Shown here: positions 19,391-31,059 of the stretch, one piece after another
How the letters are laid out: each line of letters begins with the position of its first letter
How positions within the stretch are numbered: the stretch's first letter is position 1
Assembly (NCBI GenBank): GCA_963923455.1
Contig: CAWULT010000040.1
Coordinates: forward strand, 1-35,576
Origin: CAWULT01 sp963923455
GTDB taxonomy: Bacteria; Acidobacteriota; Vicinamibacteria; Vicinamibacterales; UBA2999
Reading direction: 5' to 3'
DNA: 35,576 nt
The notes under the pieces: model-generated
Told to the model about the DNA's origin: nothing
The model's database searches: none
Seen by the model: only the letters and a program-made list of their open reading frames with translations
Program-made: the position numbers and the translations under genes

Positions 19391-20401
19391 ATGGTTGAGG
19401 TCCTCGTCACCGGCGGCGCCGGGTTCATCGGCAGCAACTTCGTTCGTTACGCGCTCCAGACCCATCCCGACTGGCGGGTCACCACGCTCGACAAGCTCAC
19501 CTACGCCGGGCGGCGCGAGAACCTGCACGACGTGATGAACGACCCGCGGCACGAGTTCGTGCACGGCGACATCGCGGACGCGCCGGTCAGCGGTCCGCTC
19601 GTGGAGCGGTCGCAGATCGTCGTGCACTTCGCGGCCGAGACGCACGTGGACCGCTCGATCATGTCGGCCGGCGACTTCATCCGCACCGACGTCGAGGGCA
19701 CCTTCGTGCTGCTCGAGGCCGCACGGCGGGCCAAGGATCTCCGCCGCTTCGTCCAGATCTCGACCGACGAGGTCTACGGCACGGTGCCGACCGGCGCGAG
19801 CGTCGAAACCGACGAGCTCAAGCCCCGCAATCCGTACGCCGCGAGCAAGGCCGGTGCGGACCGCCTGGCCTACAGCTACTGGGCGACCTACGGGCTGCCC
19901 GTGATCGTCACCCGCGCCTCGAACAACTACGGTCCGTATCAGTTCCCCGAGAAGGTCATCCCGCTGTTCGTGACCAACGCGATCGACGACATCCCGGTGC
20001 CGCTCTACGGCGACGGCCGGAACGTGCGCGACTGGCTGCACGTCATCGACCACTGCCGTGGCGTCGACCTGCTGATCGAGAAGGGCGTGGACGGCGAGGT
20101 GTACAACATCGGCGGCGGCAACGACATCATGAACGTCGAGCTGACGCACCGGATCCTCGAGGCGCTCGGCAAGCCCCTGTCGCTGATCAAGCCGGTGGCC
20201 GACCGCCTCGGCCACGACCGCCGCTACTGCCTCGACACGACGAAGCTGCGCGCCCTCGGCTGGGCGCCGCAGACGCCGTTCGAGGACGGCCTGCGCCAGA
20301 CGGTCGAGTGGTACCGCGCCAACGAGTGGTGGTGGCGTCCGATCAAGGAGCAGGACGCCGCATTCAAGAGCTACTACGCCGCCCAGTACAAAGGCCGCTG
20401 A
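19391..20401 (+). CDS. rfbB: dTDP-glucose 4,6-dehydratase
   Basis: RfbB (RmlB) converts dTDP-glucose to dTDP-4-keto-6-deoxyglucose, the branch point to rhamnose and other deoxysugars of surface glycans. The 336-residue extended-SDR protein has the NAD motif GGAGFIG (residues 8-14), the LDKLTYAGRRENL segment typical of this enzyme, HFAAETHVDRSI, STDEVYG with the catalytic Asp-Glu pair, and the Tyr149-x3-Lys153 catalytic pair. NNYGPYQFPEKVIPLF and DWLHVIDHC are also classical. It is 16 bases upstream of a second SDR enzyme. No rfbA, rfbC or rfbD lies next to it. Confidence 0.95.
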   Translation: MVEVLVTGGAGFIGSNFVRYALQTHPDWRVTTLDKLTYAGRRENLHDVMNDPRHEFVHGDIADAPVSGPLVERSQIVVHFAAETHVDRSIMSAGDFIRTDVEGTFVLLEAARRAKDLRRFVQISTDEVYGTVPTGASVETDELKPRNPYAASKAGADRLAYSYWATYGLPVIVTRASNNYGPYQFPEKVIPLFVTNAIDDIPVPLYGDGRNVRDWLHVIDHCRGVDLLIEKGVDGEVYNIGGGNDIMNVELTHRILEALGKPLSLIKPVADRLGHDRRYCLDTTKLRALGWAPQTPFEDGLRQTVEWYRANEWWWRPIKEQDAAFKSYYAAQYKGR

Positions 20402-20417
20402 CGGCGGGCGCAGCACC

Positions 20418-21359
20418 ATGGGCGTCGTTCTCGTCACGGGTGCCGCCGGATTCGCCGGCGGCCATCTCCTCGAACACCTCGCCCCGCTCGGCCTCGACCT
20501 CGTCGGCTGGGCCCGATCCGAGCCCCCTTCCGGGCTGGCCGGCCTCGCGCGCTGGCAGCGAGTCGACCTGCTGGACGCCGCGCAGGTGCGGCAGGCGATT
20601 GCAGGCCTTCGCCCGTCCCAGGTCTACCACTGCGCGGGCGTGCCGCACGTGGCGGGCTCCTGGAGCCACTCGGCGACCTCGCTCGCGGGCAACATCCGCA
20701 CCACGCATCACCTGTTCGACGCCCTGCGCCGGGCCGACGTCCGCGCGCGGATCCTGCTGCCGGGGTCGGCCACCGTCTACGCGCCCTCCGACGCGCCGAT
20801 CCGCGAGGACTCGGGCGTACTGGCGCCGGCCAGTCCGTACGCGCTGAGCAAGCTCGGCCAGGAGATGCTCGGCGGGCGCGGAGGCGCCGAGGACGGCCTC
20901 GACGTGGTGATGACGCGGTCATTCAATCACACGGGGCCGCGCCAGACGCCAGCCTTCGTGGCCCCGAGCATGGCGCGGCAGGTCGCCCTCATCGAACGCG
21001 GCGCACTCGAGCCGACCATCCGCGTCGGCAACCTGTCGACGCGGCGGGACATCACCGACGTGCGGGACGTCGTCCGCGCCTACGCGCTGCTGATGGCCCG
21101 GGGCGCGCCGGGCACGATCTACAACGTCGCGTCCGGAGTGGGCCGCAGCATCCAGTCGGTACTCGACGCGCTGGTCGCGCGGGCCCGCGTCCCTGTCCGG
21201 GTCGAAATCGACACCTCCCGGCTGCGCGCGCAGGATACCCCCGCGCTGGTCGGCGACCGGTCGCGCCTCACGCGGGCGACCGGTTGGGAGCCCGAGGTCC
21301 CCTTCGACCGGATGCTCGACGACCTGCTCGCCTACTGGCGCGCCCACGCCGAGCCATAG
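20418..21359 (+). CDS. NAD(P)-dependent nucleotide-sugar reductase/epimerase, RMD-like
   Basis: The 313-residue extended-SDR protein has GAAGFAGG (residues 8-15) for cofactor binding, the active-site pair Tyr141-x3-Lys145 (PYALSK) and the FNHTGPRQ motif, with DITDVRDVVRAY downstream. FNHxGPxQ is typical of GDP-mannose dehydratase and GDP-4-keto-6-deoxymannose reductase (RMD). No second-substrate motif settles the sugar. Because it sits directly behind rfbB, it may reduce the dTDP-4-keto-6-deoxy sugar made by that enzyme. That would be an alternative to the usual RmlC/RmlD route, and is an inference. Confidence 0.85.
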   Translation: MGVVLVTGAAGFAGGHLLEHLAPLGLDLVGWARSEPPSGLAGLARWQRVDLLDAAQVRQAIAGLRPSQVYHCAGVPHVAGSWSHSATSLAGNIRTTHHLFDALRRADVRARILLPGSATVYAPSDAPIREDSGVLAPASPYALSKLGQEMLGGRGGAEDGLDVVMTRSFNHTGPRQTPAFVAPSMARQVALIERGALEPTIRVGNLSTRRDITDVRDVVRAYALLMARGAPGTIYNVASGVGRSIQSVLDALVARARVPVRVEIDTSRLRAQDTPALVGDRSRLTRATGWEPEVPFDRMLDDLLAYWRAHAEP

Positions 21360-21404
21360 GGGCTGGCCGCCTCAGCCACGGCGTCCGGCAGGGGCGCTGC
21401 GCCC

Positions 21405-21434
21405 TTGACCAGGCGGCGAAAATCAGGCGAATAT
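21405..21434 (+). promoter_or_regulatory. Possible promoter of the radical SAM gene
   Basis: TTGACC (21405-21410) is followed after 18 bases by GAATAT (21429-21434) in the 88-base gap after the reductase gene. The start codon is 14 bases further on. The -10 is only a moderate match. Confidence 0.35.
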
Positions 21435-21447
21435 CCATCGGTCTCCG

Positions 21448-22398
21448 ATGGAAACGGCGCCATTGCTCTTCGACCTTGGACCTGCCCGCCCGACGACCCG
21501 GGAGGTGAGCGCGCTCGTCAGGGCCGGCGGCGTGGCGGCGCTCACCGAGGCCGAACGGCGGGCCGACGACGCGCGGTACCAGGAGGTGCGGTGCCGCTCC
21601 GCGCTGAACCGCGTGGTCGGCATGCCGTTCGAGTGGACGCTCAATCCGTATCGAGGCTGCACGCACGGCTGCCACTACTGCTACGCGCGGCGCTACCACA
21701 CGCAGTTCGAGCTGAATGCCGGCGACGAGTTCGCGTCGGTGATCTTCGTCAAGACGAACCTGGTCCAGGTCCTGCGCCGCGAGGTGTGCCGTCCCTCGTG
21801 GACCCGCGCCCTCGTCGCCCTCGGCAGCGCCACCGACGGCTACCAGCCCATCGAGGGCCACTACCGGCTGACGCGCCAGGCGCTCGAGGTGCTGCACGAG
21901 GCGCGCACGCCGGTCGGTATCGTCACCAAGGGGCCAATGATCGTGCGCGACGCGGACCTGCTGGCGCAGATGACGACCGGCGCGGGATGCCGCGTCTACG
22001 TCAGCGTGCCGTCGGTCGACGAGGACGCCTGGCGCGCGCTCGAGCCGGGTACGGCCCACCCGCTGCAGCGCCTGCGCGCCGTGAGGGCGCTCGTCGACGC
22101 CGGCGTCCGGGCCGGCGTGCTGATGAGCCCCATCGTGCCTGGAATCACGTCGCGGCCCTCGCTCCTCGAGCGCACCATCAAGGCCGTCGCCGACCATGGG
22201 GCCCAGTTCGTCGGCTGCGCGGTGATGCACCTGGATGGCGGCACGCGCGACCACTTCATGCGCTGGCTCGGCGGCGCGTACCCGCACCTCGTGGACGGCT
22301 ACCGGCACCTGTACGCGGGCAAGCACGCGCCCGCGAACTACCGCGCCGAAGTGACGCAGGTCGTGGGGATGCTGAAGGCGCGCCACGGCATGGGCTGA
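21448..22398 (+). CDS. Radical SAM protein, SPL/Rv2578c-like
   Basis: The 316-residue product carries the radical SAM iron-sulfur motif CX3CX2C at Cys71, Cys75 and Cys78 (RGCTHGCHYCYAR). NPYRGC before it and GSATDGYQPIE and RLTRQALEVL after it are typical of the Rv2578c/spore-photoproduct-lyase-related group. The TPVGIVTKGPMIVRD and VSVPSVDEDAWRALEPGT stretches fit the same family. Its substrate is not known; the SPL relatives suggest DNA or nucleotide chemistry, but this is weak. It stands alone and faces the convergent Clp gene. Confidence 0.88.
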   Translation: METAPLLFDLGPARPTTREVSALVRAGGVAALTEAERRADDARYQEVRCRSALNRVVGMPFEWTLNPYRGCTHGCHYCYARRYHTQFELNAGDEFASVIFVKTNLVQVLRREVCRPSWTRALVALGSATDGYQPIEGHYRLTRQALEVLHEARTPVGIVTKGPMIVRDADLLAQMTTGAGCRVYVSVPSVDEDAWRALEPGTAHPLQRLRAVRALVDAGVRAGVLMSPIVPGITSRPSLLERTIKAVADHGAQFVGCAVMHLDGGTRDHFMRWLGGAYPHLVDGYRHLYAGKHAPANYRAEVTQVVGMLKARHGMG

Positions 22399-22458
22399 GA
22401 AGGCGGCCGGGGCCGCAGGGCCCTCCCGCGGACCGGCCGTCCTCTGACCACCGGGCGC

Positions 22459-24747
<2,289 letters not shown>

Positions 24748-24928
24748 GGCCCATCGCCTCCTCGACCCGTGGGCCCGAAGGCCATTCTCGAGTCTTGTCA
24801 CCCTACCAAGGCAAGATGCGAGCCACGCCGAACGCGCGAAACGCCTGGGGTTCCGGCCTCCTCCGAGGACACTCGATCCGGGCGTCTGGTACGGGTACAG
24901 TCGGCACCAGCCGCGGGCTGGTTTAGTC

Positions 24929-24934
24929 CATAAT
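24929..24934 (+). promoter_or_regulatory. -10 element just upstream of the exported protein gene
   Basis: CATAAT lies seven bases before the ATG at 24942, with no ribosome-binding site between them. It is in the 194-base divergent gap after the Clp gene, where I see no other feature. Confidence 0.45.
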
Positions 24935-24941
24935 TGAGCCC

Positions 24942-25472
24942 ATGCGCCGCCTGTCAGTGACGGTGATGTGCGTGGCCGCGTCGCTCGCCCTGGGGGCGCA
25001 GACGCCGCAGCCGTTTCCCCGGGCGCCGGAGCCGCGCCCGAACCAGGCGCCCGGCGCGACGGCCGCCCCGCCAGCCCAAGCCCCGGCGGCCACCGGCGCT
25101 CCGGGACAGGCCGAGCTCGGCTTCCCCGTCTACCCCTCGTCGCAGTTCCTCGGCGCGTACGACGCCGGGCGTGGGCAGAAGTACTACCTGTTCGGCAGCA
25201 CGGCGGCCTTCGCCGACCTGGTCGGGTACTACCGCACGCAGCTGAACGAGAAGGGCACCCTGGTGTTCAAGGAGCCCCCGACGCACATGTTCGAGGTCGG
25301 GCGTTTCCGCGAGGAGACCATGGCGTTTCCGCCAGGGGTAACCGTCAAGGACTGGACGTGGGGTGGTTCGCAGGGTTACCTGAACCCAAAGCCCGGCGCA
25401 CAGCCGGCCCGCTTCCCGACGGTGCTGATGATCGTGCCCGCGCCTGCCGCGGCCGCGCCCGCCGCCCGCTGA
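24942..25472 (+). CDS. Small exported protein of unknown function
   Basis: The 176-residue product has a signal peptide (VTVMCVAASLALGAQ), a Pro/Ala-rich linker to about residue 57, and a compact folded region. That region contains FPVYPSSQFLGAYDAGRGQKYYLFGSTAAFADLVGYYRTQL, here described in parts: a YPSSQF strand, KYYLFGS, and a helix ending in YYRTQL. The pattern of a short peptide-like strand followed by an FxDLVxYYRxxL helix recurs in small exported proteins of this phylum, but I cannot name a family. The C-terminus is again Pro/Ala-rich. It converges on the M20 peptidase gene with an 18-base gap. Confidence 0.8.
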   Translation: MRRLSVTVMCVAASLALGAQTPQPFPRAPEPRPNQAPGATAAPPAQAPAATGAPGQAELGFPVYPSSQFLGAYDAGRGQKYYLFGSTAAFADLVGYYRTQLNEKGTLVFKEPPTHMFEVGRFREETMAFPPGVTVKDWTWGGSQGYLNPKPGAQPARFPTVLMIVPAPAAAAPAAR

Positions 25473-25490
25473 GCCTCCGAGCTCGGGCTC

Positions 25491-27017
25491 CTACATCGAC
25501 AGCAGCGCCGCCATCACTTCGATTCCGTCCCAGAGGTTCTGCAGCCGCAGGTTCTCGTCGAAACTGTGCTGGTTGTTGTCGTGGTTGGCGATGGGGACGA
25601 CGATCGTGCGCGTGCCAAGGGCCTGCTCGACGTTGGCGAGCGGCAGGTTGCCGCCCATGTTCGGCAGGGCGACGACCGGGCCGCGAACGCTCCGCAACAC
25701 CCGGAGCACCTCCTGCGAGATCGGCAGGTCCATCGGGGTTCGCACCGCGCCGAGCCCGACGCGTGCCCGGTCCACCCACACGACGTTGCCGTGGGCTCTG
25801 CGAATCTCCGGCGTCGGAGGCTCGTCGACCACGTAGTACCCCTGTTTGCGAATGTGGGCGACCACGCGGTCGAGCGTCCTGACCGGGTCCATCCCCTTCA
25901 CCAGGCGAATGTCGATCGAGGCGGTCGCGGTGCTCGGAATGACGTTCGAGGCCTGCGCGCCCGTTCGGGAACTCGACATGCCCCGGATGTTGAGCGAGGG
26001 CCGCGTCACCAGTTCGGCCAGGGTGGCGGGCGCGCCGTCGACGTCGCCCAGCCAGAGCTCCTCCATGAGCGCGCGGTCGACGAGCGGCGCATCCTCGAGC
26101 GCCTGACGCTCGAGGGCGCTGAGCGGCTCGATGCCGTCGTAGAAGCCGTCGACCAGGACGCGGTCGTTCGCGTCCTTCATCGACACGAGCAGCCGTGCCA
26201 GCGACAGCGCCGGGTTCGGCGCCCAGTTGCCGTAGTGGCCGCTGTGCAGTTCGTTCCTCGCCCCGTACACCGTAAGGTCCAGCCGCACGCCGTCGCGTGA
26301 GCCGAAGTAGACCAGTTGGCGGCGCGTCTGGTGCACGGGCCCGTCGCACATCAGCCACACGTCCGCCTTCGCCAGGTCGCGGTTCGACGACAGGATGCGA
26401 AGGAGGTTGGCCGACCCGGCTTCCTCCTCGCCCTCGAACGCGAACTTCACGTTCGCCTTGAGCGAGAGGCCTGCGGCCCGCAGTGCATCGATGGCCGACA
26501 TCAGCGCCACGATCGGCGCCTTGTCGTCGCCGGCGGAACGGGCGTACACGCGCCATTCCGGATCGATGGGCGCTCCGGCGGCCGGCAGCAGAATCGCCTG
26601 CCCCCGCGCATCCCGCAGCGTCGGCTCGAAGGGCGGGCTCGTCCACTCCCGCGGGTCGAGCGGCTGGCCATCGTAGTGCGCGTAGAACCCGATCGTGCGG
26701 GTCGCACCCGGCGTGCGAATCTCGCCGAACACGACGGGGTTGGCGCCCTCGACCGTCAGCAGACGCGGCGACAGCCCTCGACGCCGCATCATCTCCGCAA
26801 TGGCTTCGGCGTTGCGCTGGATGCCGGCTCGGTCGCTGGCGATGTTCGGCAGCCGCAGCAGGGCCACGAACTCGTCCAGGATGGCCCGCTCGTGGCCTTG
26901 CCGCCAGGTTCGCGCCGCCCGGGAGGCCGTGTTGTCCTGAGCCGAGACCCCGGCGCTCCCGAGCAGCACGACCCCGATGATGGACGCAACCACCCGGCGT
27001 CCGTGGCCCATCGTCAT
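25491..27017 (-). CDS. Secreted M20-family metallopeptidase
   Basis: This 508-residue zinc peptidase has a signal peptide (VASIIGVVLLGSAGVSAQ) and so works outside the cytoplasm. Metal-site motifs are FYAHYDGQPL with His114 and Asp116, AGDDKAP, the catalytic EGEEEAGS, and the C-terminal NHDNNQHSFDEN. The central dimerisation domain is present (NELHSGHYGNWAPNP onward, then SNVIPSTATASIDIRLV). It resembles the dipeptidase/carboxypeptidase branch of M20, and substrate cannot be inferred more closely. I start at the ATG at 27017 because GAGGAGAGG lies just before it; an in-frame upstream extension is low-complexity. It lies 64 bases downstream of thiC and may share its transcript. Confidence 0.92.
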   Translation of the reverse strand: MTMGHGRRVVASIIGVVLLGSAGVSAQDNTASRAARTWRQGHERAILDEFVALLRLPNIASDRAGIQRNAEAIAEMMRRRGLSPRLLTVEGANPVVFGEIRTPGATRTIGFYAHYDGQPLDPREWTSPPFEPTLRDARGQAILLPAAGAPIDPEWRVYARSAGDDKAPIVALMSAIDALRAAGLSLKANVKFAFEGEEEAGSANLLRILSSNRDLAKADVWLMCDGPVHQTRRQLVYFGSRDGVRLDLTVYGARNELHSGHYGNWAPNPALSLARLLVSMKDANDRVLVDGFYDGIEPLSALERQALEDAPLVDRALMEELWLGDVDGAPATLAELVTRPSLNIRGMSSSRTGAQASNVIPSTATASIDIRLVKGMDPVRTLDRVVAHIRKQGYYVVDEPPTPEIRRAHGNVVWVDRARVGLGAVRTPMDLPISQEVLRVLRSVRGPVVALPNMGGNLPLANVEQALGTRTIVVPIANHDNNQHSFDENLRLQNLWDGIEVMAALLSM

Positions 27018-27081
27018 CGACCTCTCCTCACGAACGCACACCGATGCCGTGGGCGGCCGCGGAGCCGGCGCCCCTCCGTCC

Positions 27082-28707
<1,626 letters not shown>

Positions 28708-28737
28708 GTGTCTCTGGAGGCGGGAACCGCTGGGGTC

Positions 28738-28819
28738 GCCGCGCTCCCTCCGCCGGTTTCAACCGGATCAGGTTCCACGGGTTTGTCTCAATCCCGGTCA
28801 TCCGGGATACCCCTGGCGG
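28738..28819 (-). ncRNA. TPP riboswitch (THI element) controlling thiC
   Basis: The minus strand carries the conserved aptamer blocks in order: CAGGGGT, TTGAGACAAACCCG, GAACCTGATC, and GGCGGAGGGAGCG. The outer P1 helix can form between GCCGC and GCGGC at the two ends. The ATG of thiC is 30 bases downstream, with no separate terminator hairpin and T-tract visible in that gap, so control is likely at translation start. Thiamine pyrophosphate binding should turn thiC off. Confidence 0.93.
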
Positions 28820-28826
28820 CCACCTG

Positions 28827-28832
28827 GATTAT
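28827..28832 (-). promoter_or_regulatory. Perfect -10 of the thiC transcript
   Basis: TATAAT on the minus strand lies seven bases before the first base of the riboswitch P1 helix, so the aptamer would start at the RNA 5' end. No matching -35 is seen. Confidence 0.6.
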
Positions 28833-28892
28833 AGACCGGCCGCCGAGATGCGGCGGGGCCCGCGCGGGGGTCACACGCGCGCGCTTTTCTGG

Positions 28893-28898
28893 TCTAAT
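28893..28898 (+). promoter_or_regulatory. -10 element just upstream of the cupin gene
   Basis: TCTAAT lies seven bases before the ATG at 28906, with no ribosome-binding site. It is the plus-strand side of the divergent gap with thiC. Confidence 0.4.
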
Positions 28899-28905
28899 TC
28901 ACGTC

Positions 28906-29844
28906 ATGAAGACAGGCGTCCTGTTGAGTTGGGTGCTCGCATCCGGCGTTGCCCTCGCGGGCCAGACGGCGCCCGCGCAGCCCGCTCCGGCGGGCCAGGC
29001 GGCCAGGCCAGGCGGGGCCGGCCAGCCCGCGCAGGCCAAGCCGGGCACCCCGACACCGCCTGCGCAGGCCAAGCCGCCCGCCGCGCCGGCGCCCGCGCCG
29101 GCCGCGCCACCCCAGCCCGGCCAGGCGGCACCCGCGCCGGCGCCGGTGCGGCGCCCGGCGGCACCGGCGCCAGCGCGCGGCGGCATGGCGCTCACCGTCA
29201 CCAGCGAGCGCGGCGTGCCGCTGGCCGGCATCCACGTGCGCGCCGTCGGGCCCATGGAACGCGTCGGGGACACGAGCGACGCCGGGCAGGTCAACCTGCC
29301 GGGGCTGCAGGCGGGCACCTACCGCGTCCGCTTCAGCGGCCCGGACGTCGTCACCTTCGAGCGCGAGATCGTCGTGCAGGGCGGGCGCGTCAGCGACGCG
29401 GACATCACCTTGAACATGTCCGAGAAACCGCCCGCCCCCGCTCCGGTGGCGGCGCCGGCGCCGCCGCCACCGGTGGCACCCGCACCGCCGGTGGGCCCGA
29501 TCGGACGACTGCAGTCCCTCTCGATGCCGGACGTCCTCGATCGCGACTTCGTCGGGCGGCAGCCGCGCCGCGAGTCGCTGCTCTCGTGCAGCGGCAACAC
29601 GCGCACGACGCTGCTGCAGATGAACGAGTCGCTGCCGGAGCGCGTCTACGAGGGGGCCGACGCGGTGTACTACGTTGTCGGCGGCGAGGGCACGGCGCGC
29701 GTCAACGGCCGTGAGTCGCCGCTGAACGTCAACGCCTTCCTGTCGGTGCCGCGGGGCACCCCGCACGCGCTCGAACGCCGTGGCAAGCGGACGTTCATCG
29801 TGCTCGCCGTGCTCAGCGGCGAGCCGTGCGAAACCGCCCGCTGA
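28906..29844 (+). CDS. Exported protein with Pro/Ala-rich linker, carboxypeptidase-like and cupin domains
   Basis: The 312-residue product has a signal peptide (LLSWVLASGVALAG) and a Pro/Ala/Gln-rich linker to about residue 90. A carboxypeptidase-regulatory-like beta-sandwich follows (residues about 92-172; LTVTSERGVPLAGIHVRAVG, LPGLQAGTYRVRFSGP). A second Pro-rich linker leads to a C-terminal cupin barrel (about 205-305) with YYVVGGEGTARVNG, LSVPRGTPHALERRG and RTFIVLAVLSGE. One cupin metal His is present (PHAL), but the first His-rich motif is not, so catalysis is doubtful. It may be a cell-surface or periplasmic binding protein. It diverges from thiC. Confidence 0.85.
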   Translation: MKTGVLLSWVLASGVALAGQTAPAQPAPAGQAARPGGAGQPAQAKPGTPTPPAQAKPPAAPAPAPAAPPQPGQAAPAPAPVRRPAAPAPARGGMALTVTSERGVPLAGIHVRAVGPMERVGDTSDAGQVNLPGLQAGTYRVRFSGPDVVTFEREIVVQGGRVSDADITLNMSEKPPAPAPVAAPAPPPPVAPAPPVGPIGRLQSLSMPDVLDRDFVGRQPRRESLLSCSGNTRTTLLQMNESLPERVYEGADAVYYVVGGEGTARVNGRESPLNVNAFLSVPRGTPHALERRGKRTFIVLAVLSGEPCETAR

Positions 29845-29886
29845 TCGGCGCGCGCCCGGGCCCCAGGCGTGGCCGAGTGCTGCCGG

Positions 29887-30336
29887 TCACGGTGCGGGCT
29901 GGCGCCGGTCGCCGTCGAACGGATAGCCGACGTGATCCGGGTCGAGATCCGGCCGCAGCAGCAGCGTCGTGAACATGAACGTCATCGTGCAGCGGCCGTC
30001 GGCCAGCCGCACCGCCGAGAGCGGCTGCTGGAAGAGGACGTGCCAGTCGTACACCGACTCCCACACCTGCAGCCCCACCTCGAGGAACTCGGGGTACCGG
30101 CCGCTCGATCGGACGTGGACCCGGAGCTGGTCGCGCACCCGGCTCACGCCGCGCCACGGCGTGGTGAACTCGCGCTCGAACTGGCGGTCGAACAGCCGCT
30201 CGATCGTGCGCTCCAGCCCGGCGATCGCGCCGGCCACGAGCGTGTCCTGCTCCGCGACCCCGGCCTCTGCCGGGGAGGCGGCCAGCGCCGCCACGCCCGC
30301 CAGCAGGCCCCCGCTCATCACGCGCCGTCGCTCCAC
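29887..30336 (-). CDS. Small exported protein, unknown function
   Basis: The 149-residue product has an Arg-rich start followed by a hydrophobic stretch (MERRRVMSGGLLAGVAALAASPAEA), a signal peptide that might be Tat-like, though no strict twin-Arg consensus is present. The mature part is a single domain with ERTIERLFDRQFEREF, HVRSSGRYPEFLEVGLQVWESVYDWHV and RCTMTFMFTTLLLRPDL in separate blocks. I do not recognise the family. The start is a GTG with GGGAGG six bases upstream. It converges on the cupin gene and diverges from the TM2-like gene. Confidence 0.75.
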   Translation of the reverse strand: MERRRVMSGGLLAGVAALAASPAEAGVAEQDTLVAGAIAGLERTIERLFDRQFEREFTTPWRGVSRVRDQLRVHVRSSGRYPEFLEVGLQVWESVYDWHVLFQQPLSAVRLADGRCTMTFMFTTLLLRPDLDPDHVGYPFDGDRRQPAP

Positions 30337-30416
30337 GGGACACCTCCCTGGTTCGCCCGCCCGCGTGCCGTCCCCGTTCGAACGATCGCGCGTGCCGCTG
30401 CGTCTCTACGAGTGTC

Positions 30417-30632
30417 ATGACGACCACGACTCGCAACCCCGGTGCGGCCGCCGTGCTCAGCCTGCTGATTCCAGGCGTCGGCCAGATCTACAACGGCGAC
30501 TTCCTGCGCGGCATCTTCTGGCTGGTCGTCACGCCCGGCATGTGGATCGGCACGGGGGGCCTCCTCGGCTGGGTCTGTCACGTCATCGCCGCGTACACGG
30601 CGTATCGCCGCGCCTCGGCTACGGGTCGCTGA
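30417..30632 (+). CDS. Small TM2-like membrane protein
   Basis: The 71-residue protein has two membrane segments (about residues 9-26 and 31-52) around the turn IPGVGQIYNGDFLRG, which resembles the TM2 domain and related short families found in many bacteria. It has no soluble domain. Function is unknown. It lies in an 80-base divergent gap from the upstream gene and its last codons overlap the end of the convergent lipoprotein gene by 14 bases. Confidence 0.75.
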   Translation: MTTTTRNPGAAAVLSLLIPGVGQIYNGDFLRGIFWLVVTPGMWIGTGGLLGWVCHVIAAYTAYRRASATGR

Positions 30633-31059
30633 CGGTCAGCGTCGCCCGGTACTCGCCCGGGGCGATCGTCCGGCTGCTGAACGGATAGGGCTGCAGGTCG
30701 ACCAGCGCGATCACGAGCCCGGCGTGCGTGACACGCGCGCGGCTCGAGTCCCCCGTGTGCAGCTCGTACTCCGCCGACGAGGCGCCGTCACTGGCCCGCA
30801 GGTGCACGAGCGCGTCGCCGCCCTGGATGCAGACCGCATCCGCCGGACACCGCGAGTCGCCGCTGACGCGAAGGAACTCGACCCGCAGCCCTCGTCCCTC
30901 GACGCGGGCCGCCTCGCCTGGCGCCAGCGTGAAGCGCTCGCGCAGCGGAACGGTGGGCCCGGTGACGGACTCGTCGCACGCCGTCATCGCCAGGAGACAC
31001 AGTGCCAGCACGGTGTGTCGCATGTCGGGGCGAAGAGCGAAGGTCGTGCCAAGCCTCAC
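30619..31059 (-). CDS. Small lipoprotein in the PA2779/C39 unit
   Basis: The 146-residue product contains a lipoprotein signal (TVLALCLLAMTAC, lipobox AMTAC). A beta-rich domain follows, with a conserved-looking pair of Cys in DSRCPADAVCIQGGDALVHL. No named family is recognised, though similar Cys-pair lipoproteins appear common in soil phyla. The first GTG overlaps the stop of the upstream C39-like gene by four bases (GTGA), suggesting coupling. An ATG at 31023 gives a more normal lipoprotein signal and may be the true start. It is the last gene of the three-gene unit. Confidence 0.75.
   Translation of the reverse strand: MRLGTTFALRPDMRHTVLALCLLAMTACDESVTGPTVPLRERFTLAPGEAARVEGRGLRVEFLRVSGDSRCPADAVCIQGGDALVHLRASDGASSAEYELHTGDSSRARVTHAGLVIALVDLQPYPFSSRTIAPGEYRATLTVSDP

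Noticed and set aside
22399..22458. GC-rich inverted repeats between the radical SAM and Clp genes as a bidirectional terminator
   Set aside because: GGCCGG/CCGGCC pairs exist but there is no T-tract on either side, so I could not support it.
28960..29200. Repeat-like Pro/Ala/Gln coding stretch as a DNA tandem repeat
   Set aside because: The units vary in length and sequence. It is a low-complexity protein linker, not a DNA repeat array.
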